Source of the DNA: Pseudoscleropodium purum
Lineage: Eukaryota; Streptophyta; Bryopsida; Hypnales; Brachytheciaceae
DNA length: 64,000 bases
Direction of reading: 5' to 3'
Assembly: GCA_963969395.1 (NCBI GenBank)
Contig: OZ017797.1
Span: 31,868,001-31,932,000 of the forward strand
Shown here one piece after another: positions 12,599 through 25,480 of this stretch (the stretch's first letter is position 1; each line of letters starts with the position of its first letter). The position numbers were made by a program, and so were the translations under genes. Under the pieces are notes generated by a model, which was not told the origin of the DNA, did not search any database, and was given only the letters and a program-made list of their open reading frames with translations.

Positions 12599-12687
12599 GC
12601 CCTAGAAACCATTACGTTGCATCTTAAGTTGTTTTAGTATCCAATTTCCTAGCCCTAGAAACCATTATGTTGCATCTTAAGTTGTTT
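12599..12687. repeat. 53-bp-spaced direct duplication in an intron of copy A
   Basis: The 36-bp block starting GCCCTAGAAACCATTA and ending CTTAAGTTGTTT occurs at 12599 and 12652 with one mismatch. It lies in intron 2 of pseudogene copy A. Confidence 0.85.
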
Positions 12688-13677
12688 CGAAAATTAGTGA
12701 GGGTCTCGAGGATTGTCACTAATTTCCATAACACTAAAAATTTTAAAATCTTCATAGTCGAAAACTATTAAGTCATGCTGAATCAAGAGTCTTGAAAACA
12801 AACTCAATAAGGTCATACGACAAGATTGTCAAACATGCTTTGCCACGCTCTCTCTTTGTATATAAATATGCATGCTTGCCACCTCGAGGAAAATACCTTC
12901 ATTGAGCTGATGTCCTCGATGACAACCTTTCTCATTGCAACGCTTACCTTGGAGTACACTGCTGCTTTAGTACGCTTGTCTTCAATTGCCTCAGTTTGTG
13001 CAACTCCATCGGCGCGAATATCCACCGCAACTTGGGGTAACCGAATCTGCATCGCTACCTGCACTTAACCAAAATTGGAAACAACGCCTTTTTTCATCAG
13101 TTCAAGAGCCTCTGTCTATCATCTTTTTTTTCTTAGAATGCCAATTTCGTTCCAATCGCGGATATTCATGCATGACATTCACTTGTCTTGAAAGCTAAAT
13201 TTACAACCATCTTGCTTTCTGCATTTGAGTGACACAAGTCTGGCAGGATAAGGAATCATCACAAGGAGATTATTCTTGTTTGCCTGACAAGAATATCAGA
13301 TTTTTTCCTGACTCGCAGCTGATTTTGCACTAGCAACGAGAGAATCACAGAAAGGAGGCAAATGAGTTGCACAAATTTTGCCCGTTAACTTAGCAATATT
13401 GTTAATCGAGACTAGCAACCAGAGATAACCTCCCTGTGCAGCCGTGCCAATAAAACGAATTGACCTACCTGTACATTCACAAGAAATCCAAACCATCGAG
13501 TTTCTATTGCCTACTCAACTGGAACAGAAGACTTCAATACAGATCTTATATTTATTGAAAACCCAATCAAAATTGTTGCATTCCTCGTACGTGCGTAGCC
13601 AATTACCTCATTTATCTTCATCGACTGTGCTGGAAGAGGAGGCCATGTGGCGATGGCGTTGTGTTAAACTCTTCTAG

Positions 13678-13853
13678 ACCACCTGAATTGCAAGCACTGA
13701 AGTACGTGGGAGGTGGAGTTACTCCGGGAAGTTGCTCTTCAGTTGGAGCAACTCAGTGGCAAGCACCAACGTGCATTTGAAACATTGAGGAAAGATCAGT
13801 ATGAAACACAAGATGCATGAGTTACGAAATACTCTTGGCAAGCTCAGGTAGCA
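13678..13853 (+). pseudogene. Exon 7 fragment of the RING gene, head-to-head with copy A
   Basis: CCTGAATTGCAAGCACTGAA and the following AGTTGGAGCAACTCAGTGGC match exon 7 of copy B, but on the strand opposite to copy A, starting only 32 bp beyond its ATG. This fragment keeps CTTCAG where copy B has the stop CTTTAG. A short internal deletion is present. No other exon follows it on this strand. Confidence 0.65.
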
Positions 13854-14037
13854 TTATGATGTTAAACTAGTAATAAAACTTCCAATTGAGTATGGCAATT
13901 ACTGCCACTTTTCAATGCATTATGACACTTTGTGCCACAATACATTGAAATTTTGAATTCTAATCCCCCCTCCTCCTTCTTGTAATTTTAAAAATCAACT
14001 TGTTTGACAATCAATATGGGACAATTCATCCCGTATC

Positions 14038-14255
14038 CATATTTTGTATTTTGTATTTTGTATGTATTTATATATGGTATTATATTTGTATCTATATTTC
14101 ATATTTGATACATATCCATATTCAATATGTATTTCATATTTTAAACTATCCATATTCCATATGTATTTGTATGCGATATTGTATCCATATTCGTATTTCG
14201 TAGTCAATATGTATTCGTATACAATATTGTATCTATATTCAATATTTCATATTTG
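14038..14255. repeat. AT-rich degenerate minisatellite
   Basis: Runs of TATTTGTAT, ATCCATATTC and AATATGTATTTC alternate without exact period. The block is absent from the corresponding place in arm B, so it arose or expanded after the duplication. Confidence 0.7.
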
Positions 14256-17251
14256 GACGACTCAAATTAAATCTCATAAGATCAACAGCTTGTGATTTTT
14301 TGAGAAATTAATGGCAATTTCGGAGGTAAACATTTTCTTTTACAAAAATCAACAATCTCTAATTTTTTTGAAAGAGGGAGGGGGACAACTATTGCAAACT
14401 AGAGTGCTACACCTCTTTTCAATGCATTGTAACAAAGCTTCTTAGCCATCCTTCTCTTCTTAATTTATGTTTGGGTACGTGTGTCAATTACAAAACTCAA
14501 CACTGAAATTCGATCATACCCACATACCCAAACCATCTAATTCCCATCATCATTGAGGAAAGAACACTTCATTTCATATCCGTGTGTACTTTACACTACA
14601 TTCATTCAATTCCTTGTTGTCAATTCCCTCATTTGGGTTGGCATAATTGCAGATTGCAAATTGTGAAGAAGGTAACACAGTTTTTGGAGATCAACCAAAG
14701 TCGATTGCCAAAACCTGACTGTGGTTTAAGGACAAAATTCACTACAATCTGTATCAATCTGTATCAATTTTAGGAACATATGCAGTACTTAACCAGGGAA
14801 ATTTTAATTATATTAGAACAAACTATATCCAAACCAAATGACACTCACAGATTACACTAGCAGTAACACTGATTACCACAGACTTGGCGTTGACTAGGAG
14901 AGAGCTTGATGAGCTTGATCCTTAACCCCTAAATGCCCAGGACCTGTTTTGAGCCTCTAGAAATTTGCTCTAAATTGAACAAAAAGCCAATATTTTGATA
15001 AGTTGTGTCAACTTTTTTTTTAATTGTAACCATGTAAATTCAAATTAGACATGTCAGAGATCACCTAGGAAGAAAAAACACAACAATATCACTTATAAGT
15101 TGGAAGATTATAACGTTTGCCCATGAGTGTGTTAAAACTATGAAAATTTTTCAATTCACTTTTCACAAGTCAAACCTAAAAAATGGTGACCAAAAAAATA
15201 TGAGGTTTAAGGGCCTAACATGAATAATCCCAATCAATATATGGCTTTTCAAAATCTACCCTATAATTTTTTTAAATGAGTTCTGAGTGTGATTTTTTCT
15301 TCAAGTCTTAGTGTATTTGAGTCTCATTTACAAGAACTCTCAACACTATGGGAAGTCAAGATTGCAATGAGTACCCTTGCACAAAATCTTGAATAAAAAA
15401 ATTACTATCATTTATTTTCAAGATTGGATTTTTGATGCTAAAACTAGACTTCAAGAAGAATTTTTCAAAAATACAATTACTAAAAATAGCAACTTGATTA
15501 GGTTTTATTTAACTTCAAAGTTTTGCAAACACCAAATTTTGGTGCCTTGGGCATTTAGGAATTAATAATGTTGGATTTTCGTTCATTTGCAGGTTCTCCA
15601 GTACACGGGTTTAATTAGGGTTTTAGAGAGCTCCATAACAATGACAATGTGCAGCAATGGCAATCAAGTAACCATCATTTGATATAAGTACAGCTGCTAA
15701 ATGCAACATGTCCCATTCAATTTGGAAATTGCTGCTTGCAAGCATCTCAATTCCTGTTGGCAAAAGGAGAAAAAATTCATCAATGCCTACAAGAGCAGAG
15801 GAAATTTTTGCTAAATGGGGAATTTTTTTCTAAACAGCAGGTGGCAATAGAGTTTTCATTTGTAATGCAAAGCGACTAAATTTTTCATTTCCATACATGA
15901 GAAAAAATTACTAACATGACGGATGATTTGTGAAAAAAAGGGATATTTCATTTTATTTTTGGTTGACATTTTTGCATTGCTAGAAGCAAAAGCATTTGTG
16001 TAAAATCAATTGTAACTTCTATAGTTTTTCTTTGGTTTACTTTTGTGAAATTCAAAAGTGTCTATATGAAGCTTTGAAGTAGAGCTTGTACACACAATTC
16101 AACACTAGAGATTTACATTCAAGAGTTTGAAGAGTGAAGTGGACACAAACCTTCAAAATGGCTCCATCACTCTAATAGACAAAATTTGTCTCAATCAACT
16201 ACCAAAATGACCAAATCCATGCAAGAATGGTGTTCCAAAGGTGGCATTGAATGTCTCAAAATTGAAGGTCTTAAGTGAATGATCATAGATAGGGCAAAAA
16301 GACACATCTAACCATCAACCACACTAATCTATGATTCCAACTCAAATCTTTAAAATAATATACTAATATCTTAGGATCCGAGAAAATAATTGTAGACACT
16401 CAAATTGACCAAAATATGAGACAAGGCATTGGGAATAAATAAACAAGAAAAATGAAGCATCAAATATATGAAGGTGATAAGGAGAAAAAACAAATGCTAG
16501 AGGGGGGCTTGCCCTATTGTGCTAAAAGAGGTCAAAGTCTCAGTCCAAAATGATATGTTGAAGGGACAATTTAGATGGTGCAACCTAAGTTTCTAATCAA
16601 TGGCCCTTATTGTATTCCATCTACTTGATGATAAATGCAAGAAGTCACTTGATTTTGTATAGGTTGTCACCTTCCTTGCACCTTGACTCCATTTTGTACT
16701 CTTGTCACATACATTAGATGTGGAATGCCTCAAATGTCACTTCATTTGGCCCTTCAACTTCATTATGCAAGTACAAGTCAAATTTTCAAGTAGTCTCTTT
16801 GCTTAATTAAGCAAAAATTGTGATTGTTGCAACCTTGTAAATCTTGTTGGCTATGTATATTCAAAAACAGTTTTTTTCATTTTATTTATTTTAGGCAACA
16901 TGTAAAGCAATCTTCACTAGGAGGAATGAAGCTTTTGTCATCTTTGGGCATGGATATAATATGCAAAATATGTACATGTAGAATTCAATTCTTCATTCCA
17001 ATGTATGTACTAGATTCAATCTAAAACACTCTCAAGAAGTTTTGTATTATTCCAATATATTGTAACAACTTAGCAATTTCATCCATTGAATTGTTTTTGT
17101 TAAGCATTTCCTTGTAATATTATGATATTATTTTTAGTGACTTTTCATCCTTAAGAAAATCCATTGATGCTCATAACCTCATTGAAGGTTACATGGACCA
17201 TCTTTGTAAGAATAGTAAGCCCTCACAATTCATTGGATAAGGAGAAGCATG

Positions 17252-18178
17252 TTAATCCCTAAAGTCCCATTTTCTTGTCCAAGGACAAAATGGATTTTGG
17301 ACAAGCTCCTATAGTCCTGATATTTGTCATATTTTTTAAACTTTTCATAGAGATAGAAAAATATATTAGCTTCATGAGAGTATAATATTTATTTCAATCA
17401 GTATTTAGGAGCAAAAGTTACGACACAATAAGTCCAAATTTCAATTTGACAAGTATGAAAAAAAAATCACAAAAACTTAAAATTACAAAATTAATTAATT
17501 TTTCTTATATATTGCACTTTCCATCTGTAAAAGAAGCTTTGATTTATTCCATTTGGATTTGTTATGTAAAAATTATGGACAATCTTATTATTTAGGCAAT
17601 CAAAGCATTTTCTTGAAAAAACAAACACTTGTAGTATTCATTTTTGAATTCAATTTTCACAATTTTTCAAAAAAATAATTTAACAATATGAAGATCTTTT
17701 GCTAAAACAATCTCACAAGTGAGAAATGTGTTTTAATTCATCTTAGAGCTATTAATGGTTTAATTTTTCCTCCAATCTTGAACCTAATTTTGCTTAACAA
17801 TTTTTTAATGAGTGAAATTTAAGTGTGTTTATTTTCAACTTTTTTTTTCTAGACTCTCAACTCAATTCTTCAATGTATAAAATAAAAAATTCAAAATCAT
17901 TAGTGCACAATCTTTAAGTTAGAATGATTCAAAGCCAAAAAATCTAGTAAAGCAAGGTATAAGAAAAATTATTTTTTTTCACTTTAAATGTAAATATCTT
18001 GCATTTTTTATTGATGAAGTTTCTGAAATTTCTTCTACACATTTTATACTAGTCTAATATAAGATCCTATAGTTAAATATACACAAAAATAAATTCAATT
18101 TTTTTCCATTTTGTTATAGAAATGGCAGTTTTGAGTGGCTTTTGATGAAAAAAGTCATTGGGACTTTAGAGGGTTAAG
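17252..18178. mobile_element. ~0.93-kb inverted-repeat element, family member 2
   Basis: It begins TTAATCCCTAAAGTCCCATT and ends GGGACTTTAGAGGGTTAA, with internal sequence matching the inverse of the 62.9-63.8 kb copy. Shared internal landmarks include AATGGCAGTTTTGAGTG near the right end and ATTAGCTTCATGAG in the left third. Non-coding. Confidence 0.55.
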
Positions 18179-19668
18179 GTAAAGTAGGAGGGATATAATG
18201 CAACCATTCAAAAATAGATTGCAATTATAGAGGTGATAGGTTTTATTGAAACTATTGTATAATATTTTCCTTGAAAGAAAAATAGAAGTCGCACCTATTG
18301 GAAATTGCTTCATATTTTAAGAGATTTAGTTATGAATTTTCAAATGTGGTAGCCGCCAATGTTCTAAACTTGATTTCAAATACATGCTCATTCTCAAATG
18401 TACAATACAACACGAGGTTTTATTCCTAACTATCTAGTTGTTCTGAATTTTTTCTTTTTTTCTTTTTTTTTCTTTTGAGCTTTCATTCCCTAGTATTGAT
18501 TACATGAATATAAGCTTTTAGAGATCCTTCATATCCTTTTTTCTTTTTAAAAATTTTTTTTTTTAAAAAATTTTAAAAATTTTAAATTTAAAAAAAAAAT
18601 TTAGACTTACCTTCAAAAGAACAATACTAGTTTCTTTGAATAGTCTACTATTGATTCATAATTATATAATATTGATTTCTTTCTATGATCAAAATCATTA
18701 TTATTTATTAGCTTATACACATATACTACACATATGTATGTATTAATCATTATATACTATTATGCTTTAAATATAGCAATTTATAGTATATACTAAGCTT
18801 TTATAAATATGGGAATTCTTCTTACACAAATCAAGCTTCCTTATAGCAATTTACTGTCTGAAATATACTATTCATGAAACCATGTCCCTTGTAGAGCTTT
18901 CATCTAGACAATTATGGATTCCATTGGATTTTCTATAAATGCTTGTCCCTTTTAAATTATATTATATTGACGGCTTCTTGGGATTATGTGCCTTAACCCA
19001 AATAGTAAAGTCACTTGCCCAAACAGCTCACTAATTGAGTAATTGCTACAGTATGTCACAATAAGCCTCCAGTTCATACCATGGGCTTGTCCTAGCCTAA
19101 TCTTGATATCACCAAGACACTAGACTCTGTTATTTCGACTTCTTGTGAAGGTTTCATCTGAGTCTTTTGTGATGCACTGAGTTCAATAGTTCAAGACATA
19201 ATTTAGCTCAGGATTGACTATATGATGGTGCTTGGTTCCTAGAACAGCGGTTAATAGGTGTCGCGTAGTGCAAGTGTAAAATTTTGTTTTGTTGATTTTG
19301 CACACATATTTGCATTAGTAGTGTTGTTTGATTGAAAGTTTTTTCTCTTGTGAATGTACGATAACAAGTTGTGGTATTCTTAAGACACCTCATATATGTC
19401 AAGTAGCATACTAATGGTTGGTTGCTTGACATGGGTATAGGTGAGGAATACCACCTCTCGAGAATTTCTTTCAAAATTACTCTATGGGCAGATGAAGACT
19501 ATTTGTTTACAACTTATTTTGCTTAAATCATTTTCTGATTTTAACACAAAAACTCTCTTTTCCTATGAAGTTCTTTTCTTATGTATCTTTTCAATTGTTG
19601 GAAGTTGGAACGAGTCTAAGAATCAATTAGTTTTTGGATTGGGGTTTACTCATGCCTTGGATACAGAC
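18179..19668. other. AT-rich spacer with an A/T tract
   Basis: Contains a stretch at about 18535-18600 made almost only of A and T runs that fold back on each other. About 18.18-18.42 kb resembles, in inverse, 24.56-24.79 kb. 19.37-19.47 kb has weak direct similarity to 23.35-23.47 kb (CTTAAGACACCTC, then GGTGAGG). No gene. Confidence 0.5.
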
Positions 19669-19671
19669 TAA

Positions 19672-21283
19672 GGGCCCGTTTAGACTACGGTCAAGAAGTG
19701 CACCGGTCGGTCAAGAAGTCTTGGCCAAGACATGACTATTTGAAGCAACCGGTGGAATGTTGGACAAGATGAAAAAATGATAAAATAACATGTGAAGAAG
19801 TCTTGACCGGTTGTAGTCTAAACACCATCCAGAGAACTCTTTTGGCCAACTTCATTAATTGAAGTCCACCGGTGAACTTCACCTCCAAGAAAATTGAAGG
19901 CGGTCAAGAAACTCCAATGTTCTCTAAATTCTTCTTGAAACAATTTATACTTTGGGTGAGTTTTTTCTTGTTGTGTGCTATTTTGTATGACTTCTTATTT
20001 TTTTCAAGTGGTTTTGGTGAATCTCTAAATTTGTATGCATTGATAATAGTCAATTGAATTTAAAAAAAATAAATGGGCATTGTTGAATTAGAATAAACTT
20101 TGATGTTTTTTTATGTCCTTACAAGGTTTAATTTCAACAAAATTTATTGGAAAAGGTGCATATTCATATCTTGCTTTTTTGTTTCAAAATTTATTAATAG
20201 GGAGTGAAATTTGAATGATTCGTTTATATTTGGGTACAAGGAGATTTAGTGGAAGGGGAGGTCAAGATAACCTTAGGGTCTATCAACTTTGGTGTCTTGT
20301 ATCTTGGTCATGCAAGGTCCAAATGTTATGAGACTTGTGTTAAAAGTTGAGAAATTTTGTCTAGTGTTTGTGGTATAAATTTCATAGACAATGAGCAAAA
20401 ATCGAGTGACTGATTGGTGTTTGAGTACAAAGAGGTTTAGTGAGAGGGGAGGTGAAAGTAACCTTAGGGTCTGTCAACTTTGGCGTCTTGTATCTTGATC
20501 ATGAAAGGTCCAAATGTTATGAGACTTGTGTTGAAAGTTGCGCAATTCTGTCTAGTGTTTGTGGTATAAATTTCATAAACATTGAGCAAAAATAGAGTGA
20601 CTGATTGGTGTTTGAGTATAAAGAGGTTCATTGAAAAAAGACTTCATGTTTTAAAAACGTAGTCATAGTCTTCCAAAGAGGACAAAGACATATCCCATAT
20701 TCATTGTGTGGAGAATTAGTGCATATCACTATATGCAACTTTCAACACAAATTTCATAACATTTGGACCTTGCATGACTAAGATACAAGACGTTGAAGTT
20801 GGCAGCTGTTCAAAACACCTAATTTCTTTCAAACACCAAACTAACTAGGAATGTGCACAAGTTTTTGAACTCACCAAGATCACTTTGGAGACTTGAGGAT
20901 TTGTGAAGAGCTATGTTGATCGAGTGAGAGGATTTGTTTGAAATACTTGAATTTGTAACAAGAGGAGAGTTGCAATGGCATTGCGATTCGTACGGGGAAA
21001 ACAATATTTTATTGAAAGTAGCTCTTGACCGGAAGCCCAGTTTCTTGTCCGGGGGGTTGAGGCCGGACAAGAAACTTGGCCTCCGGTCAAGAACTCTTAC
21101 AAAAAGTGTTGCCACCTAGGATGCCATGTCATTTTTTCATCCATACTTCAAGTTCTCCACCGGACAAGAGTTGGCCGAGTGTAAACCCACTCCGGTCAAG
21201 AACAAAATTTGCTCCAATCATATTGCTCCATTTTCCTAGAATTCTTGACCGGTGCACTTCTTGACCGTAGTCTAAACCGGCCC
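19672..21283. mobile_element. Harbinger/Tourist-like element with ~37-bp inverted ends
   Basis: The left end GGGCCCGTTTAGACTACGGT and right end (inverted) GGGCCGGTTTAGACTACGGT match over about 37 bp, on to GTGCACCGGTC. TAA flanks both sides (19669-19671 and 21284-21286), the target duplication expected of PIF/Harbinger elements. Inside are an approximately 190-bp direct duplication (about 20225-20415 and 20416-20606), an inverted partial copy near 20735-20830, and a hairpin of GACCGG-rich arms at 21026-21096. No transposase frame, so it is non-autonomous. Confidence 0.8.
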
Positions 21284-21442
21284 TAATGTGTTACCATTAC
21301 CTACTATTTCATTGTGATATTCGCAGTTTGATGTTTTTTTAAATAGACTCTCGTGTTATTGCCAATTTTTGTCCTCTGCTTTTGTAATTGGACAATACTC
21401 AATCTGGCTTGATTCAGTATTGTTTGAACAGACATGCTTGGA

Positions 21443-21642
21443 NNNNNNNNNNNNNNNNNNNNNNNNNNNNNNNNNNNNNNNNNNNNNNNNNNNNNNNNNN
21501 NNNNNNNNNNNNNNNNNNNNNNNNNNNNNNNNNNNNNNNNNNNNNNNNNNNNNNNNNNNNNNNNNNNNNNNNNNNNNNNNNNNNNNNNNNNNNNNNNNNN
21601 NNNNNNNNNNNNNNNNNNNNNNNNNNNNNNNNNNNNNNNNNN
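21443..21642. other. Assembly gap (200 N)
   Basis: Exactly 200 undefined bases, typical of a scaffold gap of arbitrary length, so the true distance is unknown. It lies near the middle of the inverted duplication. Confidence 0.99.
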
Positions 21643-24600
21643 AGTCCAAGGCTAAGCATCCAAGCCTCTGGTTATTTTCACATTTGGCATAGTTCTTGCA
21701 AATTGGGCTTGGAACCTATGTACTCAATTCTTCACACTTTAGCTACAACTGTGAGCTTTATTTGCAGTAGTGTTTTGAACCGTGACTAAGTTAAGGAGTT
21801 TTTGACAAACATGGTTGCAACACAATCTTCCTCAAGCACTCAGGTCTTTAGGTCTTGCAATGGTTAAATTTGGCTTTCATGATGTTGGGACTTAGGATTG
21901 GACATGAGTTTCTTTGTTGTTTTTATGTGCCAACGATAGCAAGCATTGTCAAGTTGAAGCCACCTCATACAACCTCTCTAACTTTACTTTTTGTGGTTTG
22001 TTATTGGGATGGGCACAAGTGAGGCCTACTTCCTCATGAAGACACATGGAATGTCAATCTTAGGAAGTTTTTCTCCTACTTTCCTATTTAGTTCCCAAAA
22101 AGAAAAAAAAATTGTATGGGTTGCATTTTCTTGACTTCATATATTGAAGTTCCATTCATTGGTTTTATTTTAAGCCTTGACAATTTTGTCACAAGATATA
22201 CTTTTGTTGCATCTAGTACATGTATTTTACTATGACACATACTTGATGATGATTATGCTTCAAATATACTCTCTATAAAGTGATCTGGGCTGTGAATCTT
22301 TGAAAAATGGAATAGAGCAAATGACATTTGACTTGCTTTGTGAAATACACTGAGAAAAGATCTATAGCAAAAGATAGGACTTGATTAGATTGGTGCTCTT
22401 GTCTAAGAGATGTTCTAAGACTGTGATTTTTTGGTGGATCTTTTCTAAGAAATATATGGACATTTGATACTTTGAGGCATGAGTATGGAAGGATTGGCCA
22501 TGACCTTAAATTCCAGTGATTTTAAAGACACATATATTAGATGCACAAGAAGTTCCACTATCCCTTCCACATATTGAAATAAACGATATAAATAAGCATT
22601 CATTGTAATGACTTTATGCAATATATGTTCAATTTCAACATAAGGATCTTGGAGTCTTGGACAAGATTTAATTAGACAACTTACATATTTGATTCTTTGA
22701 TGAATCTTATACTGGCAAAAATCTGGTAAAATGCTTCAATTCTCAATACTGTATGACTAAGCTTGAGGAAGTTTAATGGCATTTATGTAACCATATGCTA
22801 ATTAAATAGTTGGATACTACAAGGGATGTAGTTGTTACAAGTGAATTTCAAGTTTGATGACAAGAATTGATACGCAGTTTGGTAGTACAGGGTTCAACCT
22901 ATTGACCGGTACCCAAACTACCATGGTGTCAGTCCATATCCAGAATTGGTCAAGCAAAGATGCCTCAATTGTATATAGGTGGCGAATAAAAGAAGTAACT
23001 GGACACCTAGTCAAGCACCATTGATGGATGTTAGTCTAAAACTGGTTGATGAGTGTTGTTCCCTAAACAGTACAAGCTCTAAGCTGTTTGTTGAGCCACA
23101 AGGCTTACTTGCTGTCCAGGCTTACTTTTTGTTACTGAGTTGGGTGCTACCTAGCTTATTTGTTGTCCAAAGATTATTTGTTACAAGTTGAATTGAAGGA
23201 GCGTATCACAAGGTGTGACTGAAAGTGATTTGGTGTCTAACATGTCAACTCAAAGTCAAGCAAGCAGTCAGGTGGTAAAGGTTGTCACTTTTGTTTTATG
23301 TAAAAGTTATGAAGTATGTTTTGGTTTTTCAAAGATGTTCTTTCTTTCATTGCGAAAACTATAACACGTTGTTAGTGAGCTTAAGACACCTCGCATGCAA
23401 TGTACTAATGTCATATTGTGATTTCGGTGGTCATAGATGCAGGTGAGGCTCACTACCTCAAGGAAAGATGGAAACTTCCAGTAAAACTAGTTGATAATCC
23501 TACTTCATTTTGGTGTTTCAAAATTAGAACTTGGATGAGTTCTTTTATGTCTTTGACTATAAGCATGTGTGCTATACTTCTATGTATATTTCATAGGCTT
23601 GTTGATAAAATGATGACCGTTATATATTATGAGACTTGACCTTGATAGCTGTAAATTGGGCATTCTAGACTAAGTATTTGTGCTACTAGATAAATGTCCA
23701 ATATAAGACTATTACTTGAGGGAAAAGAAAGAATTAAAGCATTGGAGGAAGAAATGTAGTAGACACAATTGGTTCACAATTAGACATATGTTAGATTGGA
23801 AAATATCAACTTTGTACCTGAACAAGGATGTACCAGACAAACATTTTTTTTGAAACATATGACCTTTGAGGGCCGCAATCATGATTGACTATACACCGCC
23901 ATGGCATAATCCCTCTCAAAACAAGTAGAGGGACAAAAAACAACTCCTCATGTACCAACACGAAGAGCCCCCATGCAACAATGTTAGCGTGGAGAGTTGA
24001 ACCGGGCACTTCATAGGTACCATCAGAAGTCCCTACCACCTGCCCCTCATCGGGGTTGTTTTGAAATTTCAACTTGTTTGTATGTGGATAGTTAAATTCC
24101 TTTGACCTTTCTTAAAAAATTTGTAGATAGTATTGAAGGTTATTTAGCTATTGCTATGCACTCAATATTGGTTTTTAGATTCTTAATGATTCTTTTGGGC
24201 TATTTGGATAGCACACTTCAAAAACTTATAAAAATTTATTGTTTATTGAAAAAATAATTTAATGTGTTGTTTTTTTCTCTTAATATTTATCTATATGTAA
24301 TTACAAATATATGAAAATCATCTTGCATGTAATAAAAGAACCATTATGTTTGCAATTGGATCTTATTATATGATAGTGGGCACCTGCATAAATTGTCTAT
24401 ATTTAAGAAGTGTGCCTTAGTCAAATCTAACATTAGGGGTGTTTGGTCACTCCTATTAAATTGCCTATGGGATCCAAAATGAATAGTCCTTTAATTCATG
24501 TTGGTCTTTCAACAAGTTGGATTTATTATATATAAATATAATTATATATATGAATCCAATTATGTAAATTTTATGATATAATAGTGAGGAAATGTTTAAA

Positions 24601-25065
24601 ATCAAGTTTAGAACATTTGTGGCTACCACCTTTGAAAATTCATAATTAGCTTTACAAATTTTTTTAAAATATGGATCAATTTACAATAGGTGCAATTTCT
24701 ATTTTTCTTTCAAGGAATCTATCATCTCTATAATTTCAATCTACTCCAAAATGGTTGCATTATATTCCTCCTACTTTACTTTAATATACTTCTCCTTATA
24801 TGATTTATTATTTTTACAAAATATTGTATATTGGAATCAGATTCATTAGATCCCATATAAAATCATTTTTTTCTTTATATTCCTTTGGTTTATTTGATTT
24901 AGAAGTTTTAAGAGTTCACTTTAAAGAATTCCAAATATTTCATGACTTTTAGTACAATTGAGATTATTCTATGACCTTTAGTAATTTTCTAAATTTATCA
25001 ATATTTAGGGCTTTATAGATACAACTTTATTGATATTCATAGCCTTAGCTTTATGGGTTTTTCTA
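21643..25065. other. Spacer without identified gene
   Basis: Short open frames only, for example 22979-23191 and 23418-23639, without domains. It includes the possible SINE and an AT-rich tail. Confidence 0.5.
23815..24066 (-). mobile_element. Possible SINE-like sequence
   Basis: The minus strand has GGTGGTAGGGACTTCTG followed by CCCGGTTCAACTCTCC, loosely like pol III A and B boxes about 40 bp apart. Its base composition stands out from the AT-rich surroundings. An 88-codon frame covers it but has no known domain. Low confidence without a family match. Confidence 0.25.
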
Positions 25066-25069
25066 GGAT

Positions 25070-25322
25070 AAGGCCATATTTGTTATATTGAGACTTTCCA
25101 CAATTTCAATTTATCTTCGACTCAAAGATAAACCACTTTATCTCTTTATTAATATTTTTTTATAAATAGGTAATAACACCAACTTATAGAATTTCATTTT
25201 AGAATCACTATTTGAGCATTATTTATTTTTAGTTTCAATTACTATTTTTTTAAATGAATTTACAATAACTAGCATTCTATCTCAAAATCTGCAAAGAGTC
25301 TCAATATAACAAATATGGCCTT
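25070..25322. mobile_element. 253-bp MITE with 26-bp perfect inverted ends
   Basis: Both ends begin AAGGCCATATTTGTTATATT and continue GAGACT, 26 bp identical in inverted orientation. GGAT flanks each side (25066-25069 and 25323-25326). The inside is AT-rich and non-coding. The superfamily is uncertain because a 4-bp duplication is not diagnostic. Confidence 0.7.
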
Positions 25323-25457
25323 GGATTGAGATTTTTTTTATTAATATTTTTTCCACTATTTGATTGTGCCACATTATAATTTTTGAAATTTCATTAAATG
25401 CCATATTTATTTATATTTTGAATTAATTTTTAATGAATTTGATCTTTGCACTAGAAT

Positions 25458-25480
25458 CACTAGAAGAAAAATGTATTTTC
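25458..25480 (+). mobile_element. Possible left end of a third CACTA-type element
   Basis: CACTAGAAGAAAAATGTATT matches the terminal repeat of the two CACTA-like elements found here. Following sequence has repeated GACATC/GATGTC motifs rather than TTGCAACT, so it is a different family. I found no matching TAGTG end within 1.4 kb. Confidence 0.35.

Larger units (their letters stand above)
8309..13646 (-). pseudogene. Coiled-coil/RING gene, decayed copy A
   Basis: Minus-strand copy of a nine-exon gene; exons were placed by pairing with copy B. Exons: 13646-13607 (ATG GCC TCC...), 13058-12948 (open, phase 0, CCAAG|GTAAGC donor), about 12350-12152, about 11645-11549, 11327-11194, 10949-10795, 10482-10310, 10031-8784 and 8542-8309. 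Exon 9 is 234 nt, the same as in B, and encodes a RING-like end: CYLEF, CLDPCGHASAC and PYC..WC remain, but metal ligands 1 and 6 are Tyr. Lesions: a stop at the end of exon 1, stops in exons 3 and 7, lost acceptor AG at exon 4, TAG at 8500-8498, and a CACTA-like element inside exon 8. RING proteins are usually E3 ubiquitin ligases; no function is expected of this copy. Confidence 0.8.
8210..17215 (-). repeat. Arm A of a large inverted duplication
   Basis: Read on the minus strand this arm matches 29.34-35.99 kb in order. It covers the flank beyond the RING gene end (AACTTAGAAAGGGTAGAA), the nine exons and introns, the upstream region (GCCAAGTCTGTGGTAA at 14.89 kb), then 15.7-17.2 kb (for example GACATGTTGCATTTA and CCAAATGAAGTGACAT). 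It is longer than arm B because it carries the CACTA-like element and an AT-rich minisatellite at 14.04 kb. Identity is clearly reduced, so this is not a recent duplication or a simple assembly artefact. Confidence 0.75.

Noticed and set aside
21356..21789. Open frames up to 133 codons across the gap
   Set aside because: Most of each frame is undefined bases, so these are artefacts of translating N.
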